From an uncultured Oscillospiraceae bacterium (lineage in GTDB: Bacteria > Bacillota > Clostridia > Oscillospirales > Oscillospiraceae), in NCBI GenBank assembly GCA_944386985.1, contig CALXDD010000013.1:1-61952 (forward strand): a stretch of 61,952 bases of DNA, written 5' to 3'. The notes under the pieces were generated by a model. The model did no database searches and was not told where the DNA came from. It saw nothing but the letters and a program-made list of their open reading frames with translations. A program made the translations under genes and the position numbers. Below are positions 31,845-40,887 of the stretch, piece by piece (the first letter of the stretch is position 1; the number at the start of each line of letters is the position of its first letter).

Positions 31845-33449
31845 ATGACACAGCGGGAAATAGATACATTTAACAAAAAGGCTCAGCGGTATCAGGCGAA
31901 ACAGCAGCGGGCCGAGAAGCGGGAGCAGGCGCTGCGGGAGCGGGCCAATCAGGCGGAGGGCCGGAAGCGGGCAAAGCTGCTGCGCCGGGCGGAGAAGCAG
32001 CAGGTCCAGGCCAACAGCCACAAGGTCCGGGGAAAGCAGTATGCCCAGCGGGCCGCCGGGGAGATCAACGACAAGGAGTGGAAGCGGATCGGCCGCAGCC
32101 GCCGCAATCACTGGTTCTATGACCGGATTTCCGCCGTCACCACACGCTTCCAGCCCCGCAATCCCCTGCGGGAGGAGGGGATGACCTTCCAGCGGGAGGG
32201 GGAGGAGTTCGAGAACCAGGGCCGCATTTTTCTGGGCGGCACCAAGGCGATGAATCTGTTCACCGATCTGGGGGGCAAGAAGTGGCTGTGCAAGGAGGCG
32301 GTGACCTGCGTGGGCACCTACAAGCCCATGGGCGCCCTGGTCACCGAGGCAGCCTCCAAACTGCAGGAGAAGATCAGCCCCCAGTCGGCCATACGGGCCT
32401 TCGCCCAGCGGGGGGAGAACGACCGGGTCCTGGGCTCCCTGCAGGAGTGCATCGACGTCAAGGCAGACGCCTTTGATCTGTTCAAGTGGCAGGCGGATAC
32501 CTCCAAGCCCCTGCCCGCCCATCTCCCCGACCAGATCCTCAGAGAGCACGTCACCGATTGGCTGCTGTGCAACTTTGACACCAAGGGGGAGAACTTCTTA
32601 GAGGACGCCAACGGCACCCTGCGGGGAATCGACAAGGAGCAGGCATTCTCCTTCCTGGACGACAAGAGAGCCCAGCACATGAGCTACACCTTCTCTCCCA
32701 ATCCTAACAAGACCCTCTACAACACGGTCTTCGAGCTCTATGCCCAAGGAAAGATGGACCTGAACCTGGGACAGGTGGACCAGTATATCCGCAAGGTGGA
32801 GTCCATGACCGACGCTGACTACCTGGGCCTTTTCAGCGACGTGGTGAAGGCCAAGTGTAAGGAAGACCCCACCAGAATGAAGCAGATGCAGGAGAAGATT
32901 CTGGCCCGTAAGACCGGGCTGCGGGAGGAGTACCGCAGCTTCTTCGGTGCGCTGGCCGCCCAGCGGGGGGAAAAGGAGTTGCTGGATGGGGAGGGAAAGT
33001 TCTCCTTCGAAGCCGCCCAGGCTGGGAAGGAGAAGAATTCAGACCGCTCCCGGTATGAAAAGCCCCTCACCCTGGAGGAGAGCCTCCAGGCCCAGCGGCT
33101 GCAGACCTATCTGCTCAAGACCCACAGAGACGCTGTCAAAGCGCTGGAGCGGGGCGATCTCACCGGGGAGCAGATGGCTGGTCAGATCGAGGTGAAGGCC
33201 ACCGCCCAGACGCTGATGGATCTGAACGCCAAGCGCCTTACTGCCCGGATCACCCCGGAGGAGAGGGAGGTTTTCCATCAGCTGATGGACCCGGTGCAGG
33301 CGGAGCGGGACATGGGTACGCCGGAACTTCTGCAATTTACCCGGAAACTTCAAGCGGTGATGGCCCCTGCCAAGCAGGAGCAGCCCCGGCAGCTGCGGCC
33401 CGCTGATCCGGTCAAACCTGCCCCCACCATCCAGCCCAGAGTCCGCTGA
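31845..33449 (+). CDS. atypical kinase-like protein (HipA/PI3K-like motifs), function unknown
   Basis: 534 residues, cytoplasmic, no signal peptide. Residues 1-80 form a very basic, Gln/Arg-rich coiled coil. The middle has features of an atypical kinase fold: a glycine-containing GGTKAMNLF and KKWLCKEAV (candidate ATP-binding Lys), VTEAASKL (candidate helix-C Glu), a catalytic-loop-like HVTDWLLCNFDTKGENFL (D..x..N) and GIDKEQAF (candidate metal Asp). A helical C-terminal region of ~200 residues ends in a Pro-rich tail. I cannot name a family with confidence. GGAGGGG precedes the ATG at 31845; a -10-like TATAAT is at 31808 without a matching -35. It is divergent from degV. Confidence 0.75.
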   Translation: MTQREIDTFNKKAQRYQAKQQRAEKREQALRERANQAEGRKRAKLLRRAEKQQVQANSHKVRGKQYAQRAAGEINDKEWKRIGRSRRNHWFYDRISAVTTRFQPRNPLREEGMTFQREGEEFENQGRIFLGGTKAMNLFTDLGGKKWLCKEAVTCVGTYKPMGALVTEAASKLQEKISPQSAIRAFAQRGENDRVLGSLQECIDVKADAFDLFKWQADTSKPLPAHLPDQILREHVTDWLLCNFDTKGENFLEDANGTLRGIDKEQAFSFLDDKRAQHMSYTFSPNPNKTLYNTVFELYAQGKMDLNLGQVDQYIRKVESMTDADYLGLFSDVVKAKCKEDPTRMKQMQEKILARKTGLREEYRSFFGALAAQRGEKELLDGEGKFSFEAAQAGKEKNSDRSRYEKPLTLEESLQAQRLQTYLLKTHRDAVKALERGDLTGEQMAGQIEVKATAQTLMDLNAKRLTARITPEEREVFHQLMDPVQAERDMGTPELLQFTRKLQAVMAPAKQEQPRQLRPADPVKPAPTIQPRVR

Positions 33450-33505
33450 ACTGCCGGAGTGTCGGCGGCCCTCCGGGTGTACCGAATGCTTTTCAGAAAA
33501 GACGG

Positions 33506-33541
33506 CAGAATGCCCGGCCCCTCAGGGAGCCGGGCATTCTG
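33506..33541 (+). terminator. hairpin after the kinase-like gene
   Basis: CAGAATGCCCGGC pairs with GCCGGGCATTCTG around a 10-base loop, without a T-tract. Confidence 0.5.
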
Positions 33542-33568
33542 CAGGGGCGGCATACAGCGCCCCGTGAT

Positions 33569-33673
33569 TCACTTCTGGTTGGTGGTCTGACCGCCACTCT
33601 TCTTGTCCTTGCACTGCTTGGACTGGTTGGCGTTCTGGTTGTTGGTCTGGTTGGTGGAACGCTCCTTCTCCAT
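33569..33673 (-). CDS. 34-residue Asn/Gln/Lys-rich small protein
   Basis: A short frame opening MEKERSTNQTNNQNANQSKQ, then a single Cys, Lys/Gly residues and the ending TTNQK. The reason to accept it is the near-perfect Shine-Dalgarno GGAGGAGGTGAG 4 bases before the ATG. It has no hydrophobic segment and should be unstructured and highly soluble. It lies past the hemL terminator, so it needs its own promoter or read-through; no good promoter is visible. Function unknown. Confidence 0.6.
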   Translation of the reverse strand: MEKERSTNQTNNQNANQSKQCKDKKSGGQTTNQK

Positions 33674-33739
33674 GGTTCTCACCTCCTCCTTCTGGCTGAG
33701 TACACCTGTATTCTGCCCAAGTGGGAGGGGGTTATACCA

Positions 33740-33777
33740 AAAAAAGGTGGAAAATCCATGAGATTTTCCACCTTTTT
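33740..33777 (-). terminator. terminator of the hem/cob operon
   Basis: AAAGGTGGAAAATC pairs with GATTTTCCACCTTT around a 5-base loop, with T/A runs on both sides, immediately past the hemL stop. Confidence 0.9.
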
Positions 33778-33785
33778 TGTCACAA

Positions 33786-35066
33786 TCAGAGGTTGGCGAA
33801 CACCTGGTCCACCGCTTGGGCGGTGGCCTCCAGTTCAGCTTGGGTGTGAGCCGCGGAGACGAACATGGCCTCGAACTGGGCCGGGGCCAGCGCCACGCCC
33901 CGCTCCAGCATTCCGGCGAAGTACCGGGCGTAGGACTTGAGGTCGCTGCCCTTGGCATCGGTGAAGGAGTTCACATCGGTAGGGACGAAGAAGGGGGAGA
34001 GGACGCTTTCCACCTGGTTCACCGCCACTTTCACGCCGTGCTTTTCCGCACTGCGGCGCATCTCCTCCGCCAGCCACTTGGCCTTCTCAGCGATGCTGGC
34101 GTATACCTCCTGGTGATCCCGAAGGTAAGTGAGCTGGGCAAGGCCAGCCGCCATAGCAACAGGGTTCCCCGAGAGGGTACCTGCCTGGTAGACGGGGCCG
34201 CAGGGGGCCACCTCCTCCATGAGAGCGCGGCTACCGCAATAAGCCCCCACAGGCATACCGCCGCCGATGATCTTGCCGAAGGTGACGAGATCTGCCTTCA
34301 TATTGTAATAAGCCTGGGCACCGCCCAAGGCAAGGCGGAAGCCGGTAATGACCTCATCGAAGATCAGCAGAGCCCCGGATTTGTCACAGAGCTTCCGAAG
34401 GCCCTCCAAAAAGCCGGGGGCGGGACCCACCACGCCCATATTGGCCGCCACCGGCTCCACAATGACGCAGGCCACCTGGCCGGGGAAGGCGCTGAGCAGA
34501 GCATCCACAGAGGCAAGGTCGTTGAACTGGGCAGTAAGGGTGTGCTTTACAATATCCTCCGGCACACCGGCGCTGCTGGGATGGCCTCCGGCAAGAGCCG
34601 AGGAGCCTGCGTTCACCAGCAGGCAGTCGCTGTGGCCGTGATAGCAGCCCTCGAACTTGATGATCTTGTCCCGGCCCGTGGCGCCCCGGGCCAGGCGGAT
34701 GGCGCTCATCACTGCCTCGGTGCCGGAGTTCACCATACGCACCATCTCCACATTGGGCACCATGGCGCAGATCAGCTCCGCGATCTCCACTTCACGGCGG
34801 GTGGGGGCGCCGAAGCTGAGGCCGTCCTGTACGGCCTTCTCCACCGCCTCCCGGATCACCGGGTGGTTGTGGCCCAGGATCATGGGGCCCCAGGAGCAGA
34901 CATAGTCGATGTACTTTCGTCCATCCTCGTCAAAGACGAAGGGACCGTCGGCCCGGGCAATAAACCGGGGGCACATGTTCACGGAGCGGTAGGCCCGCAC
35001 CGGGGAGTTCACCCCGCCGGGCATCACCTTGACGGCCCGGTCGAAGAGCAGCTGAGACTGGTCCAT
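33786..35066 (-). CDS. hemL: glutamate-1-semialdehyde 2,1-aminomutase
   Basis: 426 residues, PLP-dependent class III aminotransferase fold. YRSVNMCPRFIARADG, VNSGTEAVMSAIRLARGATGRDKIIKF and the PLP-lysine segment LVTFGKIIGGGMPVGAYCG identify it. It converts glutamate-1-semialdehyde to 5-aminolevulinate, the second step of the C5 route. It is the last gene of the riboswitch-led operon and starts 1 base after hemB stops. Confidence 0.97.
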   Translation of the reverse strand: MDQSQLLFDRAVKVMPGGVNSPVRAYRSVNMCPRFIARADGPFVFDEDGRKYIDYVCSWGPMILGHNHPVIREAVEKAVQDGLSFGAPTRREVEIAELICAMVPNVEMVRMVNSGTEAVMSAIRLARGATGRDKIIKFEGCYHGHSDCLLVNAGSSALAGGHPSSAGVPEDIVKHTLTAQFNDLASVDALLSAFPGQVACVIVEPVAANMGVVGPAPGFLEGLRKLCDKSGALLIFDEVITGFRLALGGAQAYYNMKADLVTFGKIIGGGMPVGAYCGSRALMEEVAPCGPVYQAGTLSGNPVAMAAGLAQLTYLRDHQEVYASIAEKAKWLAEEMRRSAEKHGVKVAVNQVESVLSPFFVPTDVNSFTDAKGSDLKSYARYFAGMLERGVALAPAQFEAMFVSAAHTQAELEATAQAVDQVFANL

Positions 35067-35067
35067 A

Positions 35068-36051
35068 TCAGCCGATGTCCCCCTTTCGGATGGCGTCCGC
35101 CAGTTCCTTGGCGTAGTAAGTAATCAGCATGTTGGCCCCGGCACGGAAGATGCTGAGGGCGCTCTCACACATGATGCGGTACTCGTCCACCAGACCGGCA
35201 GCCGCCGCTGCCTTGATCATGGCGTACTCTCCAGACACCTGGTAGGCGCACATAGGCAGCTCAAAGGCGTCGGAGCACTCCCGGATTACATCTAAGTAGC
35301 TGAGGGCGGGCTTTACCATGAGAATGTCGGCCCCCTCCTCTACATCGAGGGCGCACTCCTTCAGCGCCTCCTTCCGGTTGTGGGGGTCCATCTGGTAGCC
35401 CTTCCGGTCCCCGAAGGAGGGGGCGGATCCAGCGGCGGAGCGGAAAGGGCCGTAGAAGGCGGAGGCGTATTTGGCGGAGTAGGACATGATGGGGGTCATG
35501 GTGTAGCCGTGCTGGTCCAGAGTCTCCCGGATGGCGGCGATGCGGCCGTCCATCATGTCGCTGGGGGCAACCATGTCCGCTCCGGCCTCCACATGGCTGA
35601 GAGCGGTTTTACTGAGGACCTCCAAGGTCTTGTCGTTGTCCACCTCGTGGCCGCAGAGAATGCCGCAGTGGCCGTGGTCGGTATACTCGCACATGCACAC
35701 ATCGGTGATGACGTAGAAATCGGGGTAGGCGGCCTTGATGGAGCGAATAGCCTGCTGCACCACGCCGTTCTCGTCCCAGGCGGAGGAGCCCACGGCGTCC
35801 TTACTCTTGGGAAGGCCGAAGAGGATGCAGTGGGTGACGCCGTGCTGAAGGCAGTCCTCCACCGCCTTCGTCACGCTGTCCAGACCGTAGTGGTACTGGC
35901 CGCTGAGGCTTTCAATGGGGCGGGTGCCGGAGAGAGTCTCGTCCACAAAAATGGGGTAGATGAGGCTGTCGGGGCTGAGCCGGGTCTCCCGGCACATCCG
36001 CCGCACCGCGTCGGTGCGGCGCAGGCGGCGGGGACGATTGGTAAGTTCCAT
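35068..36051 (-). CDS. hemB: porphobilinogen synthase
   Basis: 327 residues. Condenses two 5-aminolevulinates to porphobilinogen. PRRLRRTDAVRRM N-terminus, metal-site Cys residues in DVCMCEYTDHGHCG, and the Schiff-base lysines in SYSAKYASAFYGPFRSA and ILMVKPALSYLD are all present. The Cys-rich site indicates the zinc-dependent type. GGAGGTG precedes the ATG. It lies between cobA/hemD and hemL. Confidence 0.97.
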   Translation of the reverse strand: MELTNRPRRLRRTDAVRRMCRETRLSPDSLIYPIFVDETLSGTRPIESLSGQYHYGLDSVTKAVEDCLQHGVTHCILFGLPKSKDAVGSSAWDENGVVQQAIRSIKAAYPDFYVITDVCMCEYTDHGHCGILCGHEVDNDKTLEVLSKTALSHVEAGADMVAPSDMMDGRIAAIRETLDQHGYTMTPIMSYSAKYASAFYGPFRSAAGSAPSFGDRKGYQMDPHNRKEALKECALDVEEGADILMVKPALSYLDVIRECSDAFELPMCAYQVSGEYAMIKAAAAAGLVDEYRIMCESALSIFRAGANMLITYYAKELADAIRKGDIG

Positions 36052-36084
36052 AATAAAGCACCTCCGGGTGAAAGAATATAAAAT

Positions 36085-37578
36085 TTATTGCTTGGCCGCA
36101 GTCTCCCGGGCCAGCTCCACCACTGCGTCGATGGTGGCCGCCCGGGCGATCTTCACAGCCATGCCGTGGCGTTTCGCCTCAGCGGCGGTCTGCTCCCCGA
36201 TGCACAGGGCAGTGAAGCGGGAAAAATCTGCGTCCGCCCCCACAGAGGACACCAGTCCCTTGACAGTGGAGGCGGAAGTGAAGGTGACAAAGGGCACCTC
36301 CCCTGCCTCCAGGGCGGTCCGCAGCTCCTCCGACCGGGGATTTTCATACACGGTCTTATACACCGGGATATCGTCATAGGCAATGGTACGCTCTTTGAAG
36401 GCCTCTGTCAAGGCGGGAGAGCCGATCTCCGCCCGGAGGATCAGCACCTTGCCGTCGGCGGGGAGGCCCGCCCCTAAATGGGCGGCGTCGTAGACCTCCG
36501 GAATGTAATCTGCCATAAGGCCCATGTCCCGGAGGGCCTGAGCGGTGCCGGCGCCGATGGCCGCCAGCTTCACAGAGGCGAGATACCGTCCATCCTTCCC
36601 CATGCGCTGGAGCTCCTTGCGGAAGGCGGCCACCCCGGCGGGACTGGTGAACACCAGCCACTGGTAGTCGCCAAGGTGCTCCAGCGCCACGGTCATGGAG
36701 GGGCAGGGGCGGATGGCCCTGGTCTCGATGCAGGGATATTCCCACACGTCGGCCCCCAGGGTCCGCAGCTTTTCCGAGAGGGTGCCCGCCCGGTCCTTCG
36801 GCCGGGTCACCAGCACCCGCTGTCCCTTCAGGGGCAGCTGATCGAACCAACAAAATTTCTCGCTGAGGGCGCATACCTTCCCTACAATGATGATGGCGGG
36901 GCTGTGGATGCCCATCTCCGCCGCACGCTGGGGGAGGGTACGGAGGGTGGCGTCGCACCGGCGCTGAGCGGGGGTGGTGCCGCTTTCCACCATGGCGGCG
37001 GGGGTGTCGCCGTCCATACCGGCGGAGAGGAGTCCCTCCACAATGGCGGGCATAGCGGTGACGCCCATGAGGAATACCAGAGTGCCCTTCGTCCGCACCA
37101 GAGCCTCAAAGTCAATGGTGAGAGGCTTGCCTGCCCGCTGGTGTCCGGTGATGATGTGGACAGAGGAGCAGTAGTCCCGGTGAGTCACCGGGATGCCAGC
37201 GTAGGCGGGGGCGGCAATGGCGGAGGTAATGCCGGGGATCTCCTCAAAGGGGACGCCGTGCTCCACCAGCAGCTCCAATTCCTCGCCGCCCCGGCCGAAG
37301 ACAAAGGGATCGCCCCCCTTGAGCCGTACCACATTGTGGCCCTTCAGAGCCTCGTCCAAGAGAATCTGGTTGATCTGCTCCTGGGGTACCTTGTGGTGGG
37401 CCGCCTCCTTGCCCACGTCGATGGCCTTGGCCCCCTGGGGGATCAACGCCAGAATGGCGGGGCTCACCAGCCGGTCGTACACCACCACCTCCGCTGCTTC
37501 AATGGCCTTCCGGCCTTTCTGGGTGAGAAGGCCCGGATCGCCGGGACCCGCGCCCACCAGGGTTACTTTACCGCCCAT
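36085..37578 (-). CDS. cobA-hemD: fused uroporphyrinogen-III C-methyltransferase / uroporphyrinogen-III synthase
   Basis: 497 residues. Residues 1-~245 are the SAM-dependent SUMT (VTLVGAGPGDPGLLT, LKGGDPFVFGRGGEE, PVTHRDY..HIITGH), which makes precorrin-2. Residues ~255-497 are HemD (RVLVTRPKDRAGTLSEKL, FTSPAGVAAF, FTSASTV), which closes and flips ring D. The fusion couples ring closure to methylation and sends flux to sirohydrochlorin and B12 rather than heme. It overlaps hemC by 16 bases. Confidence 0.96.
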   Translation of the reverse strand: MGGKVTLVGAGPGDPGLLTQKGRKAIEAAEVVVYDRLVSPAILALIPQGAKAIDVGKEAAHHKVPQEQINQILLDEALKGHNVVRLKGGDPFVFGRGGEELELLVEHGVPFEEIPGITSAIAAPAYAGIPVTHRDYCSSVHIITGHQRAGKPLTIDFEALVRTKGTLVFLMGVTAMPAIVEGLLSAGMDGDTPAAMVESGTTPAQRRCDATLRTLPQRAAEMGIHSPAIIIVGKVCALSEKFCWFDQLPLKGQRVLVTRPKDRAGTLSEKLRTLGADVWEYPCIETRAIRPCPSMTVALEHLGDYQWLVFTSPAGVAAFRKELQRMGKDGRYLASVKLAAIGAGTAQALRDMGLMADYIPEVYDAAHLGAGLPADGKVLILRAEIGSPALTEAFKERTIAYDDIPVYKTVYENPRSEELRTALEAGEVPFVTFTSASTVKGLVSSVGADADFSRFTALCIGEQTAAEAKRHGMAVKIARAATIDAVVELARETAAKQ

Positions 37579-38450
37579 TGTGCCTCCTCCTTCAGCTTCA
37601 AAGCCAGGGCCGCGGCCAGGGCCGGACCCTCCCGGCGGCTGCCGGAGGTCTTGCCCCGGTACAGCCGGTTTTCTTCGTCTACATAAATGCCCTCAATGGT
37701 GATGGAATCCCCCTCCACCGTGGCGTAGGCCGCCACCGGGGAGGAGCAGCCTCCGTCCAAAGTGCGGACGAAGGAGCGCTCGCTGAGGGCGCAGTCTCTG
37801 CCGTCGGCATCGTCCACGCAGGCAAGGCAGGCGGTGTCAAAATCTGCCCGGGCCTGCACCGCTAAGATGCCCTGCCCTGCGGCGGGGAGCATCTCCTCGG
37901 TGGAAAAGGTGCGGAAAATCCGCCCCTCCAATCCCAGACGGCGAAGGCCCGCACCCGCTAAAATAAGGGCGGAATACTGTCCCTCGTCCAGCTTCCGAAG
38001 ACGGGTCTGCACATTGCCCCGCACCGGGGCTACCTCCGCCTCCGGGTAGAGGGCCTTGAACTGGAGGCTCCGCCGGAGGCTTGCGCAGCCCACGGGCCTG
38101 GAGAAGTCGATCTCTGTGGCCCCCTCCGGCAGCACCAGCACGTCCCGGGGGTCCTCCCGCCGGGTGAAGGCCACTAAGGGCAGCTCAGGGTTCTCCTCCA
38201 TGGGGAGATCCTTGCAGCTGTGGACGGTGAGATCCGCCCGGCCATCCCGGAGAGCGGCGTCCAGCTCTTTGACAAAAAGCCCCTTGCCGCCGATTTTGTC
38301 CAATGTCCGGTCCAGAATTTTGTCGCCGGTGGTCTTCATGGTCACGAGGGACAACGTGATCTCCGGGTGGGCGGCCTGAATGGCCTCCATGACGAGCTCC
38401 GACTGAATGACCGCCAGCCGGCTCTCCCGGCTGCCGATGGTGATGGTCAT
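37563..38450 (-). CDS. hemC: hydroxymethylbilane synthase
   Basis: 295 residues. GSRESRLAVIQSELV, the catalytic-Asp region HSCKDLPME, and LDGGCSSPVAAYA, whose Cys holds the dipyrromethane cofactor, are intact. It polymerises four porphobilinogens. It overlaps the preceding sirC-like gene by 4 bases (ATGA) and cobA/hemD by 16. Confidence 0.97.
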   Translation of the reverse strand: MTITIGSRESRLAVIQSELVMEAIQAAHPEITLSLVTMKTTGDKILDRTLDKIGGKGLFVKELDAALRDGRADLTVHSCKDLPMEENPELPLVAFTRREDPRDVLVLPEGATEIDFSRPVGCASLRRSLQFKALYPEAEVAPVRGNVQTRLRKLDEGQYSALILAGAGLRRLGLEGRIFRTFSTEEMLPAAGQGILAVQARADFDTACLACVDDADGRDCALSERSFVRTLDGGCSSPVAAYATVEGDSITIEGIYVDEENRLYRGKTSGSRREGPALAAALALKLKEEAQWAVK

Positions 38451-38884
38451 GACAATTCCTCCAATGTCTTGCGGATGCGCCGCGCCGCCTCCGCGGTCTT
38501 GTGGTGGTCCCGGCCGTCGCCCACCACGCCTGCGATCAATCCCTCCCCCTCACAGACGGCAGGGAAGAAGAAATCGCAGCGGCGCTGGTCGTCGGCGCGG
38601 TTGAAGAGGATGCCGAGGCGTCGGGCCTCCGACTCCACAGCACTGTTGACGGCGGCGCTGTCCGCCGCGGCGATGGCCAGAAAGGCACCTTCCAGATCTC
38701 CGGCCTCATAGGGGCGGCTGCGGTGGATGATCCCCTCCAGGGGATGGTCCAGAGCGGGGGATACCACCGTCACTCTGGCCCCAAAGCGGAGAAGCACCTC
38801 CGCCCGCCTCAGGCCGATCTTTCCGCCGCCGACGATGGTGACGGGTTTCCCCGTCAAGTCTATGAACAGGGGAAAGCGGTTCAT
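38447..38884 (-). CDS. precorrin-2 dehydrogenase (SirC/Met8-like), short form
   Basis: 145 residues. A Rossmann fold with TIVGGGKIGLRRAEVLLRFGARVTVVSP binds NAD; FNRADDQRRCDFFFPAVCEGEGLIAGV follows. It oxidises precorrin-2 to sirohydrochlorin, the substrate of CbiK. The C-terminal helical part of CysG/Met8 is largely missing, as in other short forms, so it should lack chelatase activity. AAAGGAGGAAG sets the start at 38884. Confidence 0.9.
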   Translation of the reverse strand: MNRFPLFIDLTGKPVTIVGGGKIGLRRAEVLLRFGARVTVVSPALDHPLEGIIHRSRPYEAGDLEGAFLAIAAADSAAVNSAVESEARRLGILFNRADDQRRCDFFFPAVCEGEGLIAGVVGDGRDHHKTAEAARRIRKTLEELS

Positions 38885-38898
38885 GCCTCTTCCTCCTT

Positions 38899-40083
38899 TT
38901 ACCGGGTGTGGAGCCGGATCTTGGCGGTGCAGGAGCGGACGGCGTCGGAGGTGAAGCCGTCGGTCATGCCGCCGGCCAGCAGATCCACCACCTTGTCGAT
39001 GGCCAGCTCCGCCGCCTCCTCCGGGTCCATGGAGTCCTCCACATAGACGCCGATCCTTCGGCGGAGGGCCTCCTTCATCTCCTCTAAGGCGGGCAGGCTC
39101 TCCCGGTAGATGTACCACTGGCGAAACCGCTCCAAATACTCCTCCATGACGGCCTCCACCCGCTGAAGAGCCTTGGCGTCGGCCCTCAAACGGGATCCTA
39201 AGTTGTCCACATTGAGAAGGGTGATTCCCGGCAGCTCCCCAACCTCCGGCTGAATATCCCGGGGAATAGCCAGGTCAATAAGCAGGTCCGGGGGATTTTG
39301 GAGGGCCAGGAAGGGCTGGGTCAGCACAGTGTAGTGGGGGCTGGTGGTGGCGGAGAGGACCAGATCCATGCCGTCCATGGCGGCAAAGCGGTCGTCGTAG
39401 GACACCACGGCGCAGCCCGCGGGTACCACCGTCTCCCCGTGGCGGTAGGACCGGAGGGTCACCGTCACATCACACCCCTCCTCGTGGAGAAGGGAGGCGG
39501 AAAGCCGTCCCATCTCCCCGTTTCCGATGACCATGGCGCGAAGGCCCCTGAGGTCTCCCAGCAGCCGCTTGGCGGCCTCCACTGCCTGGTGGGCGGCGGA
39601 GGTGGCCACCCCGGTGAGGCGGCCCGCCGTCTTGGCGGCCTTGCCGCAGGAGGCGGCGGTGCGGAAGAGGGTCTCCAAGGGGGCGTCGATGGTTTTGGCC
39701 TCCCGGGCAATGGCGGCGGCTTTCTTCACCTGGGTAAGGATCTGATCCTCCCCCAGAATCTGGGACTGGAGGCCGCAGGCCACCGCCATCAGATGCCGCT
39801 GGCACTCCTCTCCCTGCCGGGTCACAAAGGCGGGGGCAAAGGGATCGTAGGCGAGACCCGCCGCGGCGCAGAGAAGCTGCCCGGGGTTCGCCTCGCAGCC
39901 GTCTGCACAGGAGAGGTACAGCTCGGTGCGGTTACAGGTGCTGAGAAGCACCGCTCCCACAACACCTTCCCGGCGGCAGATGGCTTCGTCCAGCTCCATC
40001 ACCGCGCTCTTGGTGAAGCTCAGCTGTTCCCGCAGGGCGATGGGGGCCAGGCCGTAGTCCAGGCCCGACATGCGGATGTTCAT
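38899..40083 (-). CDS. hemA: glutamyl-tRNA reductase
   Basis: 394 residues. The catalytic Cys is in LLSTCNRTELYLS; GEDQILTQVKKA and the NADPH domain VIGNGEMGRLSASLLHEEG follow; a C-terminal dimerisation helix ends the protein. It reduces Glu-tRNA to glutamate-1-semialdehyde, the committed step of the pathway. The ATG at 40083 overlaps the stop of the upstream cbiL (ATGA). Confidence 0.96.
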   Translation of the reverse strand: MNIRMSGLDYGLAPIALREQLSFTKSAVMELDEAICRREGVVGAVLLSTCNRTELYLSCADGCEANPGQLLCAAAGLAYDPFAPAFVTRQGEECQRHLMAVACGLQSQILGEDQILTQVKKAAAIAREAKTIDAPLETLFRTAASCGKAAKTAGRLTGVATSAAHQAVEAAKRLLGDLRGLRAMVIGNGEMGRLSASLLHEEGCDVTVTLRSYRHGETVVPAGCAVVSYDDRFAAMDGMDLVLSATTSPHYTVLTQPFLALQNPPDLLIDLAIPRDIQPEVGELPGITLLNVDNLGSRLRADAKALQRVEAVMEEYLERFRQWYIYRESLPALEEMKEALRRRIGVYVEDSMDPEEAAELAIDKVVDLLAGGMTDGFTSDAVRSCTAKIRLHTR

Positions 40084-40775
40084 GCGTCCTCCCCCTTTTT
40101 GACGATCACCACGGAGAAGTAGCCGGTGTCCTCCGGCATCTCCGCAAAGCGAGGCCACACCTGCTCGCTGTCCATGCCGCAGTTGGCCACCAAGCTGGCC
40201 CGGTCCAAAAGACCGTGGGCGCGGAGAGTTTCCTTCAGAGCGCCGATCTCCTTTCCGGCCTTCATGAACACCAGGTTGGCGTCCACGCCGAGACAATCTC
40301 CCACGTCCTTGTGGCTGGCGGGAACGATCAAAAGCCTGTCGCTCTGCTCACAGAGGCTGGTGTTGAGCCGGGCCGCCACGGCACAGAAGCTGGTAACGCC
40401 GGGCACCAGCACCGCCTCATAGCCCCGCTCCAGCACCCGCCGGTGGATGTACATGTAAGTGGAGTACACCGTGGGATCTCCCAGGGTAATAAAGGCCACA
40501 GTCTTTCCCTCCTCCAAAAGGGCGCAGATGCTGTCGGCGATCTGGTCATGGGACTGGTCCAGCACCTTCTGATCTCGTACCATGGGGGTCACGCAGGGCA
40601 GCAGCGTCTTACCCTCCACATATTCCTTTACAATATTGAGGGCGGTCTTCTCCCCGCTGCCCTTGTCGGGAACGGCGATCACATCCGCCTCCTTCAGAAG
40701 ACGCACGGCCTTCAGGGTCAAAAGCTCCGGGTCGCCGGGGCCCACGCCCAGGCCGTAGAGGATTCCTCGGTTCAT
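40080..40775 (-). CDS. cbiL: cobalt-factor II C20-methyltransferase
   Basis: 231 residues, a SAM-dependent tetrapyrrole methylase. GLGVGPGDPELLTLKAVRLL, the TLGDPTVYSTYMYI loop and LVPGVTSFCAVAARL identify the CobI/CbiL branch. It methylates C20 of cobalt-sirohydrochlorin. It is preceded by AAGGAG and by a GC-rich hairpin at 40841-40868 that separates it from cbiO. Confidence 0.94.
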   Translation of the reverse strand: MNRGILYGLGVGPGDPELLTLKAVRLLKEADVIAVPDKGSGEKTALNIVKEYVEGKTLLPCVTPMVRDQKVLDQSHDQIADSICALLEEGKTVAFITLGDPTVYSTYMYIHRRVLERGYEAVLVPGVTSFCAVAARLNTSLCEQSDRLLIVPASHKDVGDCLGVDANLVFMKAGKEIGALKETLRAHGLLDRASLVANCGMDSEQVWPRFAEMPEDTGYFSVVIVKKGEDA

Positions 40776-40840
40776 ATCGTTATCTCCTTTTGCAAGATCT
40801 ATGAGACGCCGGACCGGCCGGCGGAACATTCCCGGTTGGG

Positions 40841-40868
40841 GCCCGCCGGGGAAAACTCCCCGGCGGGC
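40841..40868 (-). other. intergenic hairpin between cbiO and cbiL
   Basis: GCCCGCCGGGGA pairs with TCCCCGGCGGGC around a 4-base loop, with no T-tract. It may tune the cbiMNQO to cbiL-hem ratio by pausing, processing or mRNA protection. Confidence 0.5.
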
Positions 40869-40887
40869 AGGGGGTTGGTGCAAGGCG

